Assembly (NCBI GenBank): GCA_014529385.2 | Contig: CM043953.1 | Coordinates: forward strand, 116,217,049-116,281,048 | Source of the DNA: Adiantum capillus-veneris | Lineage: Eukaryota > Streptophyta > Polypodiopsida > Polypodiales > Pteridaceae | Direction of reading: 5' to 3' | Length of the DNA stretch: 64,000 bases | Shown here: in pieces, positions 23,720 to 34,220 of the stretch | How positions within the stretch are numbered: position 1 is the first letter of the stretch | How the letters are laid out: each line of letters begins with the position of its first letter | Program-made: the position numbers and the translations under genes | The notes under the pieces: generated by a model | Databases searched by the model: none | What the model saw: the letters and a program-made list of their open reading frames with translations, nothing else | What the model was told of the DNA's origin: nothing

Positions 23720-25166
23720 ATCTAAAAGATGAAAAAAGAAAATTTTTTACCAATTTAGAAAATAGTCTAGTGGATTTTCAATAACCAACGAATCCATTTC
23801 ATTTCTATCATCTACCCAGACGTTTTATGCTAGAAAGGCTCCATTTAGCACATTAACACAAAAATGCTAACCTAGAATGATACCTAAAGCACTATGTGAA
23901 AACCTTTTATACTATGTGTACTGAAGACCTATTTATAAAACCACCTATCTATGAATTTTTCAAGGTATCATCCAATTTTTTTCATAATCTATAAGTATTT
24001 TGTTATTTGTAACATTTTTTTGCTACAATGCTCATGAGACTGGACTCATATGGTAGTTCTACACTAACATACAAAGGCAAGGCTTGAACTTAAGTTCGAT
24101 CCTACAAAATAAATTTCAGTTTCTTGTTATAGATTATGACTCTTTCTCTTTCTTAACATATGTAATCGCTACAATAGGATATGAAATTGTGAGCTTCACT
24201 TGGAAGTACTGAGGTAGGATTCTATGACAATGACTTTTGTTGTTGAGGTAGGATTCTATGACAAGGACTTTTGAGGCTCAAACTTAATTTCATGCCTAAG
24301 GCTTAAGTCTTAACCTTAAGCTTATGTTTCAAGTGTAAGGCTTAAATCTCAAGCCATGTTTAGTCGCAATGCATTCACTATGTATAAAATTATTATATTG
24401 TGCACATCTAGGGCCTATTCAAAAAACCTCTTAACTATGAATTGTTCAAGGTATGATCCTTTTTACTTCATGATTTGTAAGTATTGCTATTTGGAAGATT
24501 ATATTACTACAATGCTCTTGAGATTGGCATAACATGGTAGTGCTCATGAGCTCGGCCTCACATGGTAGTGCTACACTAACATGTGGAGGCAAGGTTCAAA
24601 CTTAAGTTCGAGCCTACAAACTAAATTTCAATTCCTTGTTAGGTACAAAGACATTATGAGTTTCACGTAACATATGCAAGTGCTACACTAGGATAAGGAA
24701 GTTCAAGTCTCACTTAGAACAACTCAGCCATGACTTTTTTGATTGAAGTTCATACACAAGTGCTTCACTATCTCTTCTTGTTAGGTTTGAAATTAAGTTT
24801 GAGTGTCATTAGTGTTTGGTAATGCTTCATTATTGTCTCACGAAAACCAAAATTTATTACTCTTAAAACACATTTGTATGTTAGCTATGCTTTGGGAATT
24901 GACACTTTAAATAAAGACATGTGCTTTGTGATGGCTCAAACTCAAGTTTGATCCCCCCCATCATTTTTTAAAACAACAACAATTAAATCTAATTAAAATG
25001 ACATACTTTTAGATAAAGACACAAGATAGTATTAAGAAAATAGTGTTTGAAGGACCTAAAGTATCACAATTGATCAATTCAATACACTATCCTGCCTTTT
25101 TATACTTTAGGAGTCTGTTGGTACATGATAATGGCATGCATCATTAAACCTAGTATCAAAAATACT
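23720..25166. repeat. Spacer with scattered CTTAAG palindrome repeats
   Basis: Between about 23930 and 24800 a loosely repeated unit contains CTATGAATTTTTCAAGGTAT, TACAATGCTC(A/T)TGAGAC, ACATGGTAGTGCTACACTAACAT and GGCTTGAACTTAAGTTCGA, related to the palindromic array upstream of the ParB-like gene. From 24800 to 25166 nothing is recognised. Confidence 0.65.
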
Positions 25167-28100
25167 CTAAGAAGCATTCGCACCTTTTTCATCAGCTACT
25201 ACAATGTCTTGAGGGGCTCTATCATCCTCTTGTGCATCCTCATTGCCTGCATCATCATCCTCTTTATCTTCATCATTTTCTTTTGCACACTCAATATCCA
25301 CAACTGGACTCATTTCTCCAACATTGTCTGCCCCCCCTTGATGATCAAAATTCATAGCTTCTTGAACTTCACTATCATCCGTGTTGTCTACGTTATCGTT
25401 GTCTTCATTTCCATCAACATCCTCTCCACTGCTTTGTTGCTCATCGATGTCAATATTGTTAAGGTCTTCTTTTTCTTTATCATCCAGCTCCACTGTTTGT
25501 CTCGCAAGTGATGCTTGACTTGCACCACACCACTCCTGCAAGGATGGATTGCTCTCCAAAATACTAGAGCATTGAGATTCTAACTCCATTGCTTCAAAAT
25601 TATCTTTACATAGAGCAATTTACCTTCTCTTCTTCGACAAGCTTTGCTCCAACACAAATCCACTGCAAAAAATTTCCAACACATAGCTTTGCTCAGGACA
25701 AAACCCTGTGATAAGTCCATCAATGAAGTTTCTATCAATAAATTCATGATCCTTGCCACAAGAGCTTGAGAAAAAGACTCTTTTTGTATGAGCTTTGTCA
25801 ATAGCCTCAAATATATCAACCTTGCTAACAAAAAGAGCAACCATTGCAGAGTCCACAGTTCTATCTATCCATGAGTCATCTCTTGTTGCTTGGATATTTC
25901 CATATTCAACATGGGCCTTAGTTGACTGGCTAGAAACCCCTTCAACAAGCATTCCAATATTGATGAAATCAATGAAACACACTAGCACATATTCGTATTG
26001 TGCATTCAATGTGTTTAGATTGAGTGCCAAATTTGCAAAAAAATCTATAGAGAGCTTTTCTTTAGTACCATGAAGATCCAAGACAACCAATTGAAATGGT
26101 ACGTGCTCTGTATTGCAAAAGTCTTTGATCTTCCCCATATCAAAGCCCACCCCCTTGATTCTCCATGGAATAGACTCATCTTGAGATATAATGCCCATAT
26201 TAGCTCTATAAAGATGATTGAGGAGAGTTATTACACTTTTTGGAAGTGAGGGTGGAGTCTTCTTTGCTCTGTTGAGGGAGTCCTTGACATAGTACTAGCT
26301 ATAGATCCTCATTTGATTGTACTCATGCTCTCCTAGCTTGTACTTCTCACAAACTTGCTCCCAAGATAAATTTTCCCTTGTCAAATCAAAGAAGAATGAT
26401 ATTATTGCTTCTTTCAACACTCGATCTATTTTTAGCTTCCAAGCCATCTCATCCATGTCCATTCTATGAGGGGTATGCTTGATCTTCTTTAGCAAGATGG
26501 TTTTGTCCAAGATTGCATTTTGTAATTCAAGAACTTCTTTATTCTCGAGGCCTAAAATGCACCTGAACAATGTAGGTGCCAGTGTTGCTGTGCCAGGTGC
26601 TTGTCAAATCTGACCACCCTTCATTGTTAGAAATTTAGGATTTTCATTGGAACCTTCGTCAATTTTTTCTCCCTTTGTATTTGGTAGCAAGCCTCGAGCA
26701 TATTGTCTCATGATCTTGACCCAATTCTTCCATATCTTCTCATCACATAGAAGCAAATGCAAGTCGGTCTTGACAAATCCCTTTTGAAGTGTGTGCTCTG
26801 TTGTCTCAACAAAGGTCTGCAAAATTGAAAATTCCAACATCAATATTGACAAGGCTCTAACTTGTGGGATTGAGACGTATACTTAATAAGTTCAAGCCTA
26901 GCTAGATTGAATTGTTTCTTTATATGCTCACATACATCTATGCAAAGTCCAAAATACATGGGTATATGTAAGTGGGGCTCAAACTTAAGTTTGAACCTCG
27001 CTTAGCCTCATATGCAAGTGACACTAAATCTTAAGTTAAAACCTCAATTTAAGTTCTAAATGAGCACATGGAGGTCTTGCTTGAGCCTATGATAGACTCT
27101 AGTTTACAAATAGATATTGATTAAAAAGACTCACATCCATGTTTTCAAAGAATCAAACAAGTACCTTCCAAGCCTCAATGTCCTTCTTGGTTTGATTGAC
27201 ACCAGGTGGTGGCTTAGAAGGAAAACCATTTGCATCCCACTGTGCTCGTGCTTGCATAAGTTGGTCAAGAAATGGCTCCTTTTGCATTGACATTGCAACA
27301 GATAGATTCGCATCTTTGGAGATTTCACGAGAGATCTTTGGTGGGCAATTGAGAATAATCTTTGATCGTCTATATTTGAATTGTTGACGAAATTGAGGGG
27401 TAACCTTTGCAATGTTTGCACCTTGCAAACGTTTTGCAGCACTAATGGAGTGTTGTCCAGAGATGATCCAGTAATCAACATTGTGAACATCCTCTTTGGC
27501 AAGTTTGTCAAGAGGATGTTTTTTGGAAGGATCACAAGGCATCAAAATTGCTAGTATCTCCTCTTTCTTTGGTTCTTGAATGAAGTCTAAATTCAAACTG
27601 ACCCAATCTAGATTTAATCTTCTGTACACATAGTTTGATGGAGTAGGAAAACACCTTGTCACGTCAATGCTAAAGACTTCATTGATCCCAAAAGGATAGA
27701 ATCCCTTCTTGATTTCTAAAGAGGTCAGTGCCTTGTTATCTTCGGATGGAGTTTCCATGTCCATCAACTCCTCTTCCGAAACCTCTTTTTCTTCTGCACT
27801 CTTTTTCATCTTCCTCTTTGCTAGTTTTTGTCGATCTTCCTCAAGAGTAGAATCATCCTTTTCCTTTCTTTTTCTTATGAGTCCTTGTGCATCTTGGCCT
27901 TGTGAACCTTCTTGCTCCTCTAAATTAATGGTGGTAGTTATATTCTCTACATGTGTTGAAGCGCTTTCACGGGCACATCTTGATGCTGCAAGTGCACTCC
28001 TAACTATGGCTTTCCTTGTCTTCTCCACAACTTTCTTAGGTAGTGCCCCTATTGGTTTCTTTGTAGGTAAAATCTTCTTTGGTAAGCTCAAGACTCGCTT

Positions 28101-28604
28101 TGCATGTTCCACTGCCTTCACTAGGTCTTCCACACAGTCCACACCCGAGTCTTCTTGATTAGTGAAGCTGGAGATCTTCAATCCTAATTTTACAATAGAA
28201 TTTTCTTTTCCTAGTTTGCTACCATTCATGTATGCTACATGAAAAGTGCCCAATGATAAGCAAAACTTGTTTGCCTTTATGGTCTCTCCAATAGGTAGCA
28301 CATTACATGCAAATCATGGCATTGTTGTTGCATCCATATCATCTTTGACACCCACAAAAATCCCCATGTCTCCATATTTCATATCACCTTGTGACAAATA
28401 TAGATGGATGTCACCTTTGTAGTTTGCATCTGTATCGTAGGTATCCACAAACCACTTCACTCCTTCTTCTTTTGTTAACTCAAAGGTCTTGTCAACCTTT
28501 ATTCTTGGAGCAATAGTTTTGGCGTTAGTGGACATTCCAAGAACATTGAGTGTGAAGACTTGTGCACCCTACTCTGGTATACTTGGTACATTGGAAGCCT
28601 CCAT
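25167..28604 (-). pseudogene. ParB-like + beta-class methyltransferase-like fusion gene (block B copy)
   Basis: Two predicted exons, 28604-27165 and 26816-25167 (about 1,030 codons), with a phase-0 intron; the ATG lies 2 bases after a good acceptor (TTGGTTGTTTCAG). Segments in order: N-terminal region; Lys-rich linker with possible nuclear signals (KRKEK, KRKMKK); about residue 380, DYWIISGQHSISAAKRL, resembling the ParB/DGQHR G-x-H-R-x-x-A-A signature with Arg replaced by Ser; a helical segment; VPFQLVVLDLHGT near 26090, at the place of methyltransferase motif IV (DPPY); near 25665, VLEIFCSGFVLEQSLSKKRR then ALCKD, like motif I (V-L-D-x-F-x-G-x-G); and a very acidic tail. IV-before-I order is that of beta-class N4/N6 DNA methyltransferases. 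Five in-frame stops (about 28570, 28314, 26604, 26295, 25620) but no frameshift are seen. Both catalytic motifs are degenerate. Domain calls are inference. Confidence 0.55.
26817..27164 (-). other. Intron of the ParB/methyltransferase-like gene
   Basis: Donor AAG|GTACTT at 27164 and acceptor TTCAATTTTGCAG at 26817 join two open frames in phase 0. The intron contains a copy of the palindromic repeat (GGCTCAAACTTAAGTTTGAACC-like) at about 26970-27000. The block A paralogue has an acceptor at the matching place. Confidence 0.65.
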
Positions 28605-28679
28605 TCCTGAAACAACCAAAAAGAACAATGTTAGAACCTAAACAAGGAGCATATTTTTAAGTTAAATAGTACATTTAAA

Positions 28680-31140
28680 AAAAAAACACTAGCATGTGTA
28701 GGTGAGGCTCGAACTTAAGTTTGAGCCAAAAGATGTTGTTTTGTACCCTTGCTAGCCACAAGGATGTCATGAGAGTAGTCTTGCAAGTTAGTGCTACATT
28801 AAATTTGAGCCTAAAAGTGAAGCTCTATGATTTTTCTAGTTAGAAGGATGTCACGAGGCTAGGCATGCACCCTAGTGCTACATTAGCATATTGAGAGGAA
28901 GCTCAAACTTAAGTTTGAGCCTAAAAGTGATTTTTTATTCCCTGATGCACTCGAGGCTCGAACTTAAGATCGAGCCTAAAGGTGCTATTCTATGCCCTTG
29001 ATAGCCACAAATATGTCATCAAGCTAGCCTTCCATGCTAGTGCTACACTCAAATATGCAAGTGGGGATCAAACTTAAATTTGAGCCTCTTGTCATTGGTA
29101 ACCAAAAGGATGCCATGAGGCTAGACATAAGTTCAATCCTAAGTGTTTTTCTATTCTTGCATGAATCCTAAAAGGACTTAGTGAATCTATATTTTCATGA
29201 TAGTGATATACTAACATATCTAGGTGAGGCTCGAACTTAAGCTCGAGCCTCTTGCCTCTGGTAGCCACAAGGATGTCCCTCGGCTAGCCTTACACCCTAG
29301 TGCTACAATAGCATATGAAAATAAGGCTAGCCACAAGGAAGTCATGAGGCAAGCCTTGCATCCTAGTGCTAAAGAATATGCACTTGAGGCTCGAACTTAA
29401 GATCGAGCCTCATGCCTCTGGTATAATAACATATCTATACTAACATTTCATGATAGTGCTATACTAACATATCTAGGTGAGGCTCGAACTTAAGCTCGAG
29501 CCTCTTGCCTTTGGTAGCCACAAGGATGTCCCTCGGCTAGCCTTACACCCTAGTGCTACAATAGCATATACAAATAAGGTTAGCCACAAGGATGTCATGA
29601 GGCAAGCCTTGCATCCTAGTGCTAAAGAATATGTACTTGAGGCTCGAACTTAAGATCGAGCCTAAAGGTGTTCTTCTATTCCCTTGGTAGCAACAAGCCC
29701 TACATGCTGGTGCTACTCTAGTATATGCAAGTGAGGATCGAACTTAAGTTTGAGCCTACTGGCATTGGTAGCCACACAGATGTCATGAGGCTAACCTTAC
29801 ACCCTAGTGCTAAAGTAACATATACAGTTGATGCTCAAACTTAAGTTCAAGGCAGACTTGCTATATTAGCATATGTAGGCAAGGTTCTAACTTAAGCTCG
29901 AGCCTCTTTCCCTAAGTAGCCACAAGGATGTCATTATTCCAGACTTGCTACAATAGCATATGTAGGCAAGGTTCAAACTTAAATTTGAGCCGCTTTCCCT
30001 AAGTAGACACAAGGATGACATTAAGTTAGACTTGCTATGTTAAGCATAAGTAGGCAAGGTTCAAACTTAAGTTTGAGCCTCTTTCCCTAAGTAGCCACAA
30101 GGATGTCATTAAGATAGCCTACAATAGCATATGCAGGCAAGGTTCGAACTTAAATTTAAGCCACTTCCCCTAAGTATTCACAAAGATGTCATTAGGTTAG
30201 ACTTGCTATACTAGCATATGTAGGCGAGGTTCAAACTTAAGTTCGAGCCTCTTTCCCTAAGTATCCACAAGGATATCCCTCGGCTAGCCTTACACATTGG
30301 TGCTACAATATCATATGCAATTGAGGCTAAAACTTAAGTTTGAACCTGAAGGTGTTGTTATGTTCCCTTGGTATCCACAAGGATGTCATGAAGATAGACT
30401 TTCATGCTAGTGCTATACTAGCATATGTAGGCAAGGCTCAAACTTAAGTTCGAACCTCTTGCCCTTAGTAGACACAAGGATGTCATGAGGAAAGCCTTGC
30501 ATCCTAGTGCTACACTAGCATATGAAAATGAGGCTTGAACTTAACGTGCTATTCTATACCCATGGTAGCCACAAGGATGGCATTAGGCTTGCATTCTAGT
30601 GCTACACTAGCCTATGCAAGTGAGGATCAAACTTAAGTTCGAGCCTCTTGGAATTAGTATCTCTAAAGGATGAGTCTAGACATACTCCCTAGTGCTACAG
30701 TAGCTTATACAATTGAGGCTCGAACTTAAGCTCGGGCCTCAAAGTGTTTTTCTTTTCCTTTTGTATCCACATGGATGTCATGAAGCTATACATGCATCGT
30801 AGTGCTATACTGACATTTGTAGGCAAGGTCTACATGATGGTGCTACTCTACTATATGCAAGTGAGGATCGAACTTAAGTTTGAGCCTACTGGCATTGGTA
30901 GCCACATGGATGTCATGAGGCTAACCATACACCCTAGTGCTAAAGTAGCATATACAATTGAGGCTCAAACTTAAGTTCAAGTCATACTTGCTATATTAGC
31001 ATATGTAGGCAAGGTTCGAACTTAAGCTCGAGCCTCTTTCCCTAAGTAGCCACAAGGATGCCATTAAGCCAGACTTGCTACAATAGCATATGTAGGCGAG
31101 GTTCGAACTTAAATTTGAGCCGCTTTCCCTAGATCTATTA
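28680..31140. repeat. Array of about 25 palindromes centred on CTTAAG
   Basis: Units of about 85-100 bp repeat with content like TAGCCACAAGGATGTCATGA, CCTAGTGCTACACTAGCATATG and then a palindrome close to GCTCGAACTTAAGTTCGAGC. I count about 25 palindromes (for example at about 28705, 29225, 29480, 30056, 30716, 31012). Arms vary but the CTTAAG centre and dyad symmetry persist in nearly all. The array fills the divergent gap upstream of the ParB-like gene and towards the DUF7869-type gene. Confidence 0.9.
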
Positions 31141-31679
31141 TTCTCTAGCCCTAGTTAAGTCTCAAGAACTTGCATGAGACAACGCTATCATGCTAAAATA
31201 TCCACAATAAGCTCATGAGGTCACACTAGAGTGGAATATGCTAGTGCTTTGAGAGCATTAGAAGGTGAGGTTTAAGCTACATCAGCTCATTGTTCTAGTT
31301 TCTCAACAAGGAAACAAGGCACCAAAAACGAGCTAAATATCAAAAGCAAAGAATCTACGTCAAGTGGAAATGTCACACTTAGTACCCAACCAAGTAAGTG
31401 TTGTTATCTATCTTTTTCTTTAAGTAGATTAATTACTTAATTATAGTTTTAAAAAAAGTTAATTAAAGTACTTATTGATTAAGTACTCTAATTAAAGAAT
31501 AGCCACTTACTTTCAATTTATAGAGCGTGATTTTAGACGTAGTTGTAGTTTGATTAACTTAATGATAGAGTTTAAGAGGTGTATCAAGGAGACGGTAGCA
31601 AACAATAATGAGTATAAGTAGTCATTAGAAGTAGATTAAATAGAGATTAGAAACTAATAGAATGATATTGAAGACTGAA
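31141..31679. other. AT-rich DNA, nothing recognised
   Basis: A/T-rich stretch following the palindrome array, with TTAATTA-rich segments around 31420-31500. No gene or ordered repeat is seen. Confidence 0.4.
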
Positions 31680-31970
31680 CTTTTGAGATGCAGGTTTAGG
31701 AGAGATTAAGAGGAAGGGAGGGAGTGATTAAGAGGAGGCAAGGGAGATTACATAGAGAGATTAGAAGAGATTAGGGAGTGATTAAGAGGAGGCAAGGGAG
31801 ATTACATAGAGAGATTATTAGGGAGTGATTAAGAGGAGGCAAAGGAGATTACATAGAGAGATTGGAAGAGATTAGGGAGTGATTAAGAGGAGGCAAGGGA
31901 GATTACACAGAGAGATTAGGGAGTGATTAAGAGGAGTTGATGGTAATTACACAGAAAGATTAGAAGAAGA
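31680..31970. repeat. Purine-rich minisatellite
   Basis: About five copies of a 44- or 54-bp unit: AGTGATTAAGAGGAGGCAAG, GGAGATTACATAGAGAGATTA, with or without GAAGAGATTAGGG. The two unit lengths differ by presence of a 10-bp piece. Confidence 0.9.
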
Positions 31971-31973
31971 TAT

Positions 31974-32262
31974 CACACACACACACACGAGAGAGAGACA
32001 AAGAAGTGCACCTCGATAAGCCTTTCGAATTTGAAACTCAAATTTCAAATCTAAACTGCAATCAGATCTTCACCTGTAATCAAAAAGAGAAAGATATGCA
32101 CACACACACACACACACAGTTAATGTAGAGCGTTTTGGGACTGCAAATAGATTCATAGAGGAGAGGGAGATAGGAAAGTAAAGAGCCATACCTGTCACGT
32201 CGTCGTCAGTTTTTTCACTGTCTGCACAAAAACCGAAACCCTGTTTTAATGTAGAAGAGAGA

Positions 32263-32305
<43 letters not shown>

Positions 32306-32460
32306 AATCTAGAGTTGTGAAAAAGAGCCTTGTGGGGCCGCGAGCAGATTCGCAGAGGGCAAGGAGATGCGGGAGTAAAGAATCTCACCTGTCGCGCCGT
32401 CGTCGAATTCGTCACAGTCTGTAGAAAAATCCAAACCTATTATAATATAGAAGGTTTTAA
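31974..32460. repeat. Microsatellites and a diverged ~198-bp duplication
   Basis: (AC)n lies at about 31974-31990, (CA)n at about 32098-32119 and a long (GA)n at about 32262-32301. Two related units of about 198 bp (around 32140 and 32340) each contain CCTGTC(A/G)CG(T/C)CGTCGTC. On the minus strand each reads GACAG|GTATGG or GACAG|GTGAGA, which are good 5' splice donors. They could be alternative 5' leader exons of the minus-strand ParB-like gene, whose first coding exon opens just after an acceptor; this is only inference. Confidence 0.6.
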
Positions 32461-33089
32461 AAGAATTAAAAAGCCTTTAATAGCTTTTCCCACCAACCCT
32501 CCCAAGGTTATACTAGCAAACTCACATGCGTGGACCAAAACTAATGGTTTTCATGATGGTTAAAAGAAGTGAAAAAAAAACTTTTCACGAAAATCAACAT
32601 AACTTTCACATACGGAGTTCGATTGCAAAAAAACTTTTATGAGCGTGTAGCTTGAGAGCGGCTCTACGCTTTTTAGAACAAACCTTGTTCGGAAAACCTT
32701 ATGAACAGTTTTCAAAAAAACGACGTTTAAGGGGTCAAAAAATTCGATGAAGTTAGGGGTGTCTAGAACTAGTTTTTTGAGATTTTTGGAAAAATAATAC
32801 TCACAAGTTGGACATAGTTTTGACTTCCCTTGGCTAAAACCTCTTAGGATCAATGAGTGAGGGACCCACCTCCACCAACCCTCTTCCTTAACCGATTTCA
32901 TTGCACCTTTTTGCATGAAAATTGTCCTTCTACAACACGTAAAACACCAGGACTATAATCACCAAGAATAGATTTACACATAAACAACTGAGAAAAAAAC
33001 CTCATTGTATTTTGAATGTCCATCAACGCTCAATTGTCATAGCATAATCTCCAAGGCCACCTATACTCGAACTAATTTCCTATCCTAAA
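32461..33089. other. Intergenic DNA, nothing recognised
   Basis: No recognisable gene. A 118-codon open frame on the minus strand (32560-32916) has no motif I can identify and is not called. Confidence 0.4.
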
Positions 33090-34100
33090 AGAAAAATATA
33101 TGACTAAGTAGGCTCAAACTTAAGTTTGAGCGACTCATGCAACTACTTTGAAGCCTCGCCTTCTTGTAAGCTCCGACTCTTTTGATAGGTCATTCAAGGA
33201 AACTTGGGTTTGATGTAAAGCTCATCATTACCTTGGCTCCACCTTACAACTCTTTAAATGTATAATATAGCTCGAACTTCAATTTGAGTCTCCTTCCAAA
33301 TTCAAGGCTACTTCAACATAGCTTGGGTTTTTTCTCACACCTATTGTTGCTCGTAGATTTCTAACACTTGAATGTGCATCTATGCTCAAACTTGAGTTTG
33401 AGCCTTCTACCAAATTCCATGGGTGCCTCCATGTAACTTGGGCTACATCTTGCAACCCGTGTGACAAGTATAGATTTCTAACACTTGGATGTACATTTAG
33501 GCTCAAACTTGAGATCGAGCCACCAACAAAATTCCATGCTTGCCTCTATGAAACTTTGGCTTTGTGAAACTCTTTTTATCTAGGTATTTATAGCACTTAG
33601 ATGTACATCTAGGATCAAACTTGAGCTTAAGCCTCCTACCGTCGTGCGTGGGTTGACTTATAGCTTGAGATCCATCTTGCAACTATTTTAAGCTAAAGAT
33701 TTCTAGCACTTAGACCTACATTTAGGCTCCATATATGCTCCGGCATTGTAACTTAGGCATCATATTGGACCTATTTTCAGCTTTAGATTTCTAGCACTTA
33801 GATGTACATTTAGGCTCAAACTTGAGCTCGAGCCTCCTACCATCCCCAATGGGTTGATTCAGTATAACTTGAGATCCATCTTGTAACTCTTGTGAGCTAT
33901 ATATTTCTAGCACTTGGATGTGCATAAAGGCTCCATCCTCTTATCAAATTCCATGGGTGCCTCTGCAATGTAACATAGTCCCTACCTTGCAACTCATGTC
34001 ATCTTTATATTTCTAGCACTTGGATGTACATACATGCTCAAACTTGAGCTCGAGCCTCCTACCATCCTCCATGGATTGACTCAGTGTAGATTTTCTTAAT
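33090..34100. repeat. Second palindrome-bearing array (CTTGAG-centred)
   Basis: About seven units of 100-225 bp with GATTTCTAGCACTTGGATGT, ACATTTAGGCTCAAACTTGA, GCTCGAGCCTCCTACCATC. The core GCTCAAACTTGAGCTCGAGC is a variant of the palindrome in the array at 28680-31140. It ends just upstream of the transposase-like gene. Confidence 0.85.
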
Positions 34101-34220
34101 TGAATGGGATGCAAGATGTTGCCAAAATTGTGAGTGTATCTTGGGAATGCATTAAATTTTGAGTTATATGTTCAGACATACAATTTTACTGATATCTCTT
34201 GATTTTCTCAAAAATTGTAG

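Noticed and set aside
23927-23970. A second GAAGACCTATTTA inside block B, as a possible element end
   Set aside because: It shares 13 bases with the left junction, but the following bases differ (TAAAACC), no inverted partner or satellite junction accompanies it, and genes of the cassette lie on both sides.
27709-28158. 149-codon plus-strand open frame
   Set aside because: Antisense shadow of the Lys/Glu-rich linker of the ParB/methyltransferase-like gene (Ser/Phe-rich product).
28680-31140. CRISPR-like look (regular palindromic repeats with spacers)
   Set aside because: Spacers are themselves repeated, repeat sequence and spacing vary, there are no cas genes, and the setting is a plant nuclear genome.
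32215-32415. 66-codon minus-strand frame with a run of Ser-Leu
   Set aside because: The run is the translated (GA)n microsatellite; only the possible splice donors in this region are worth keeping.
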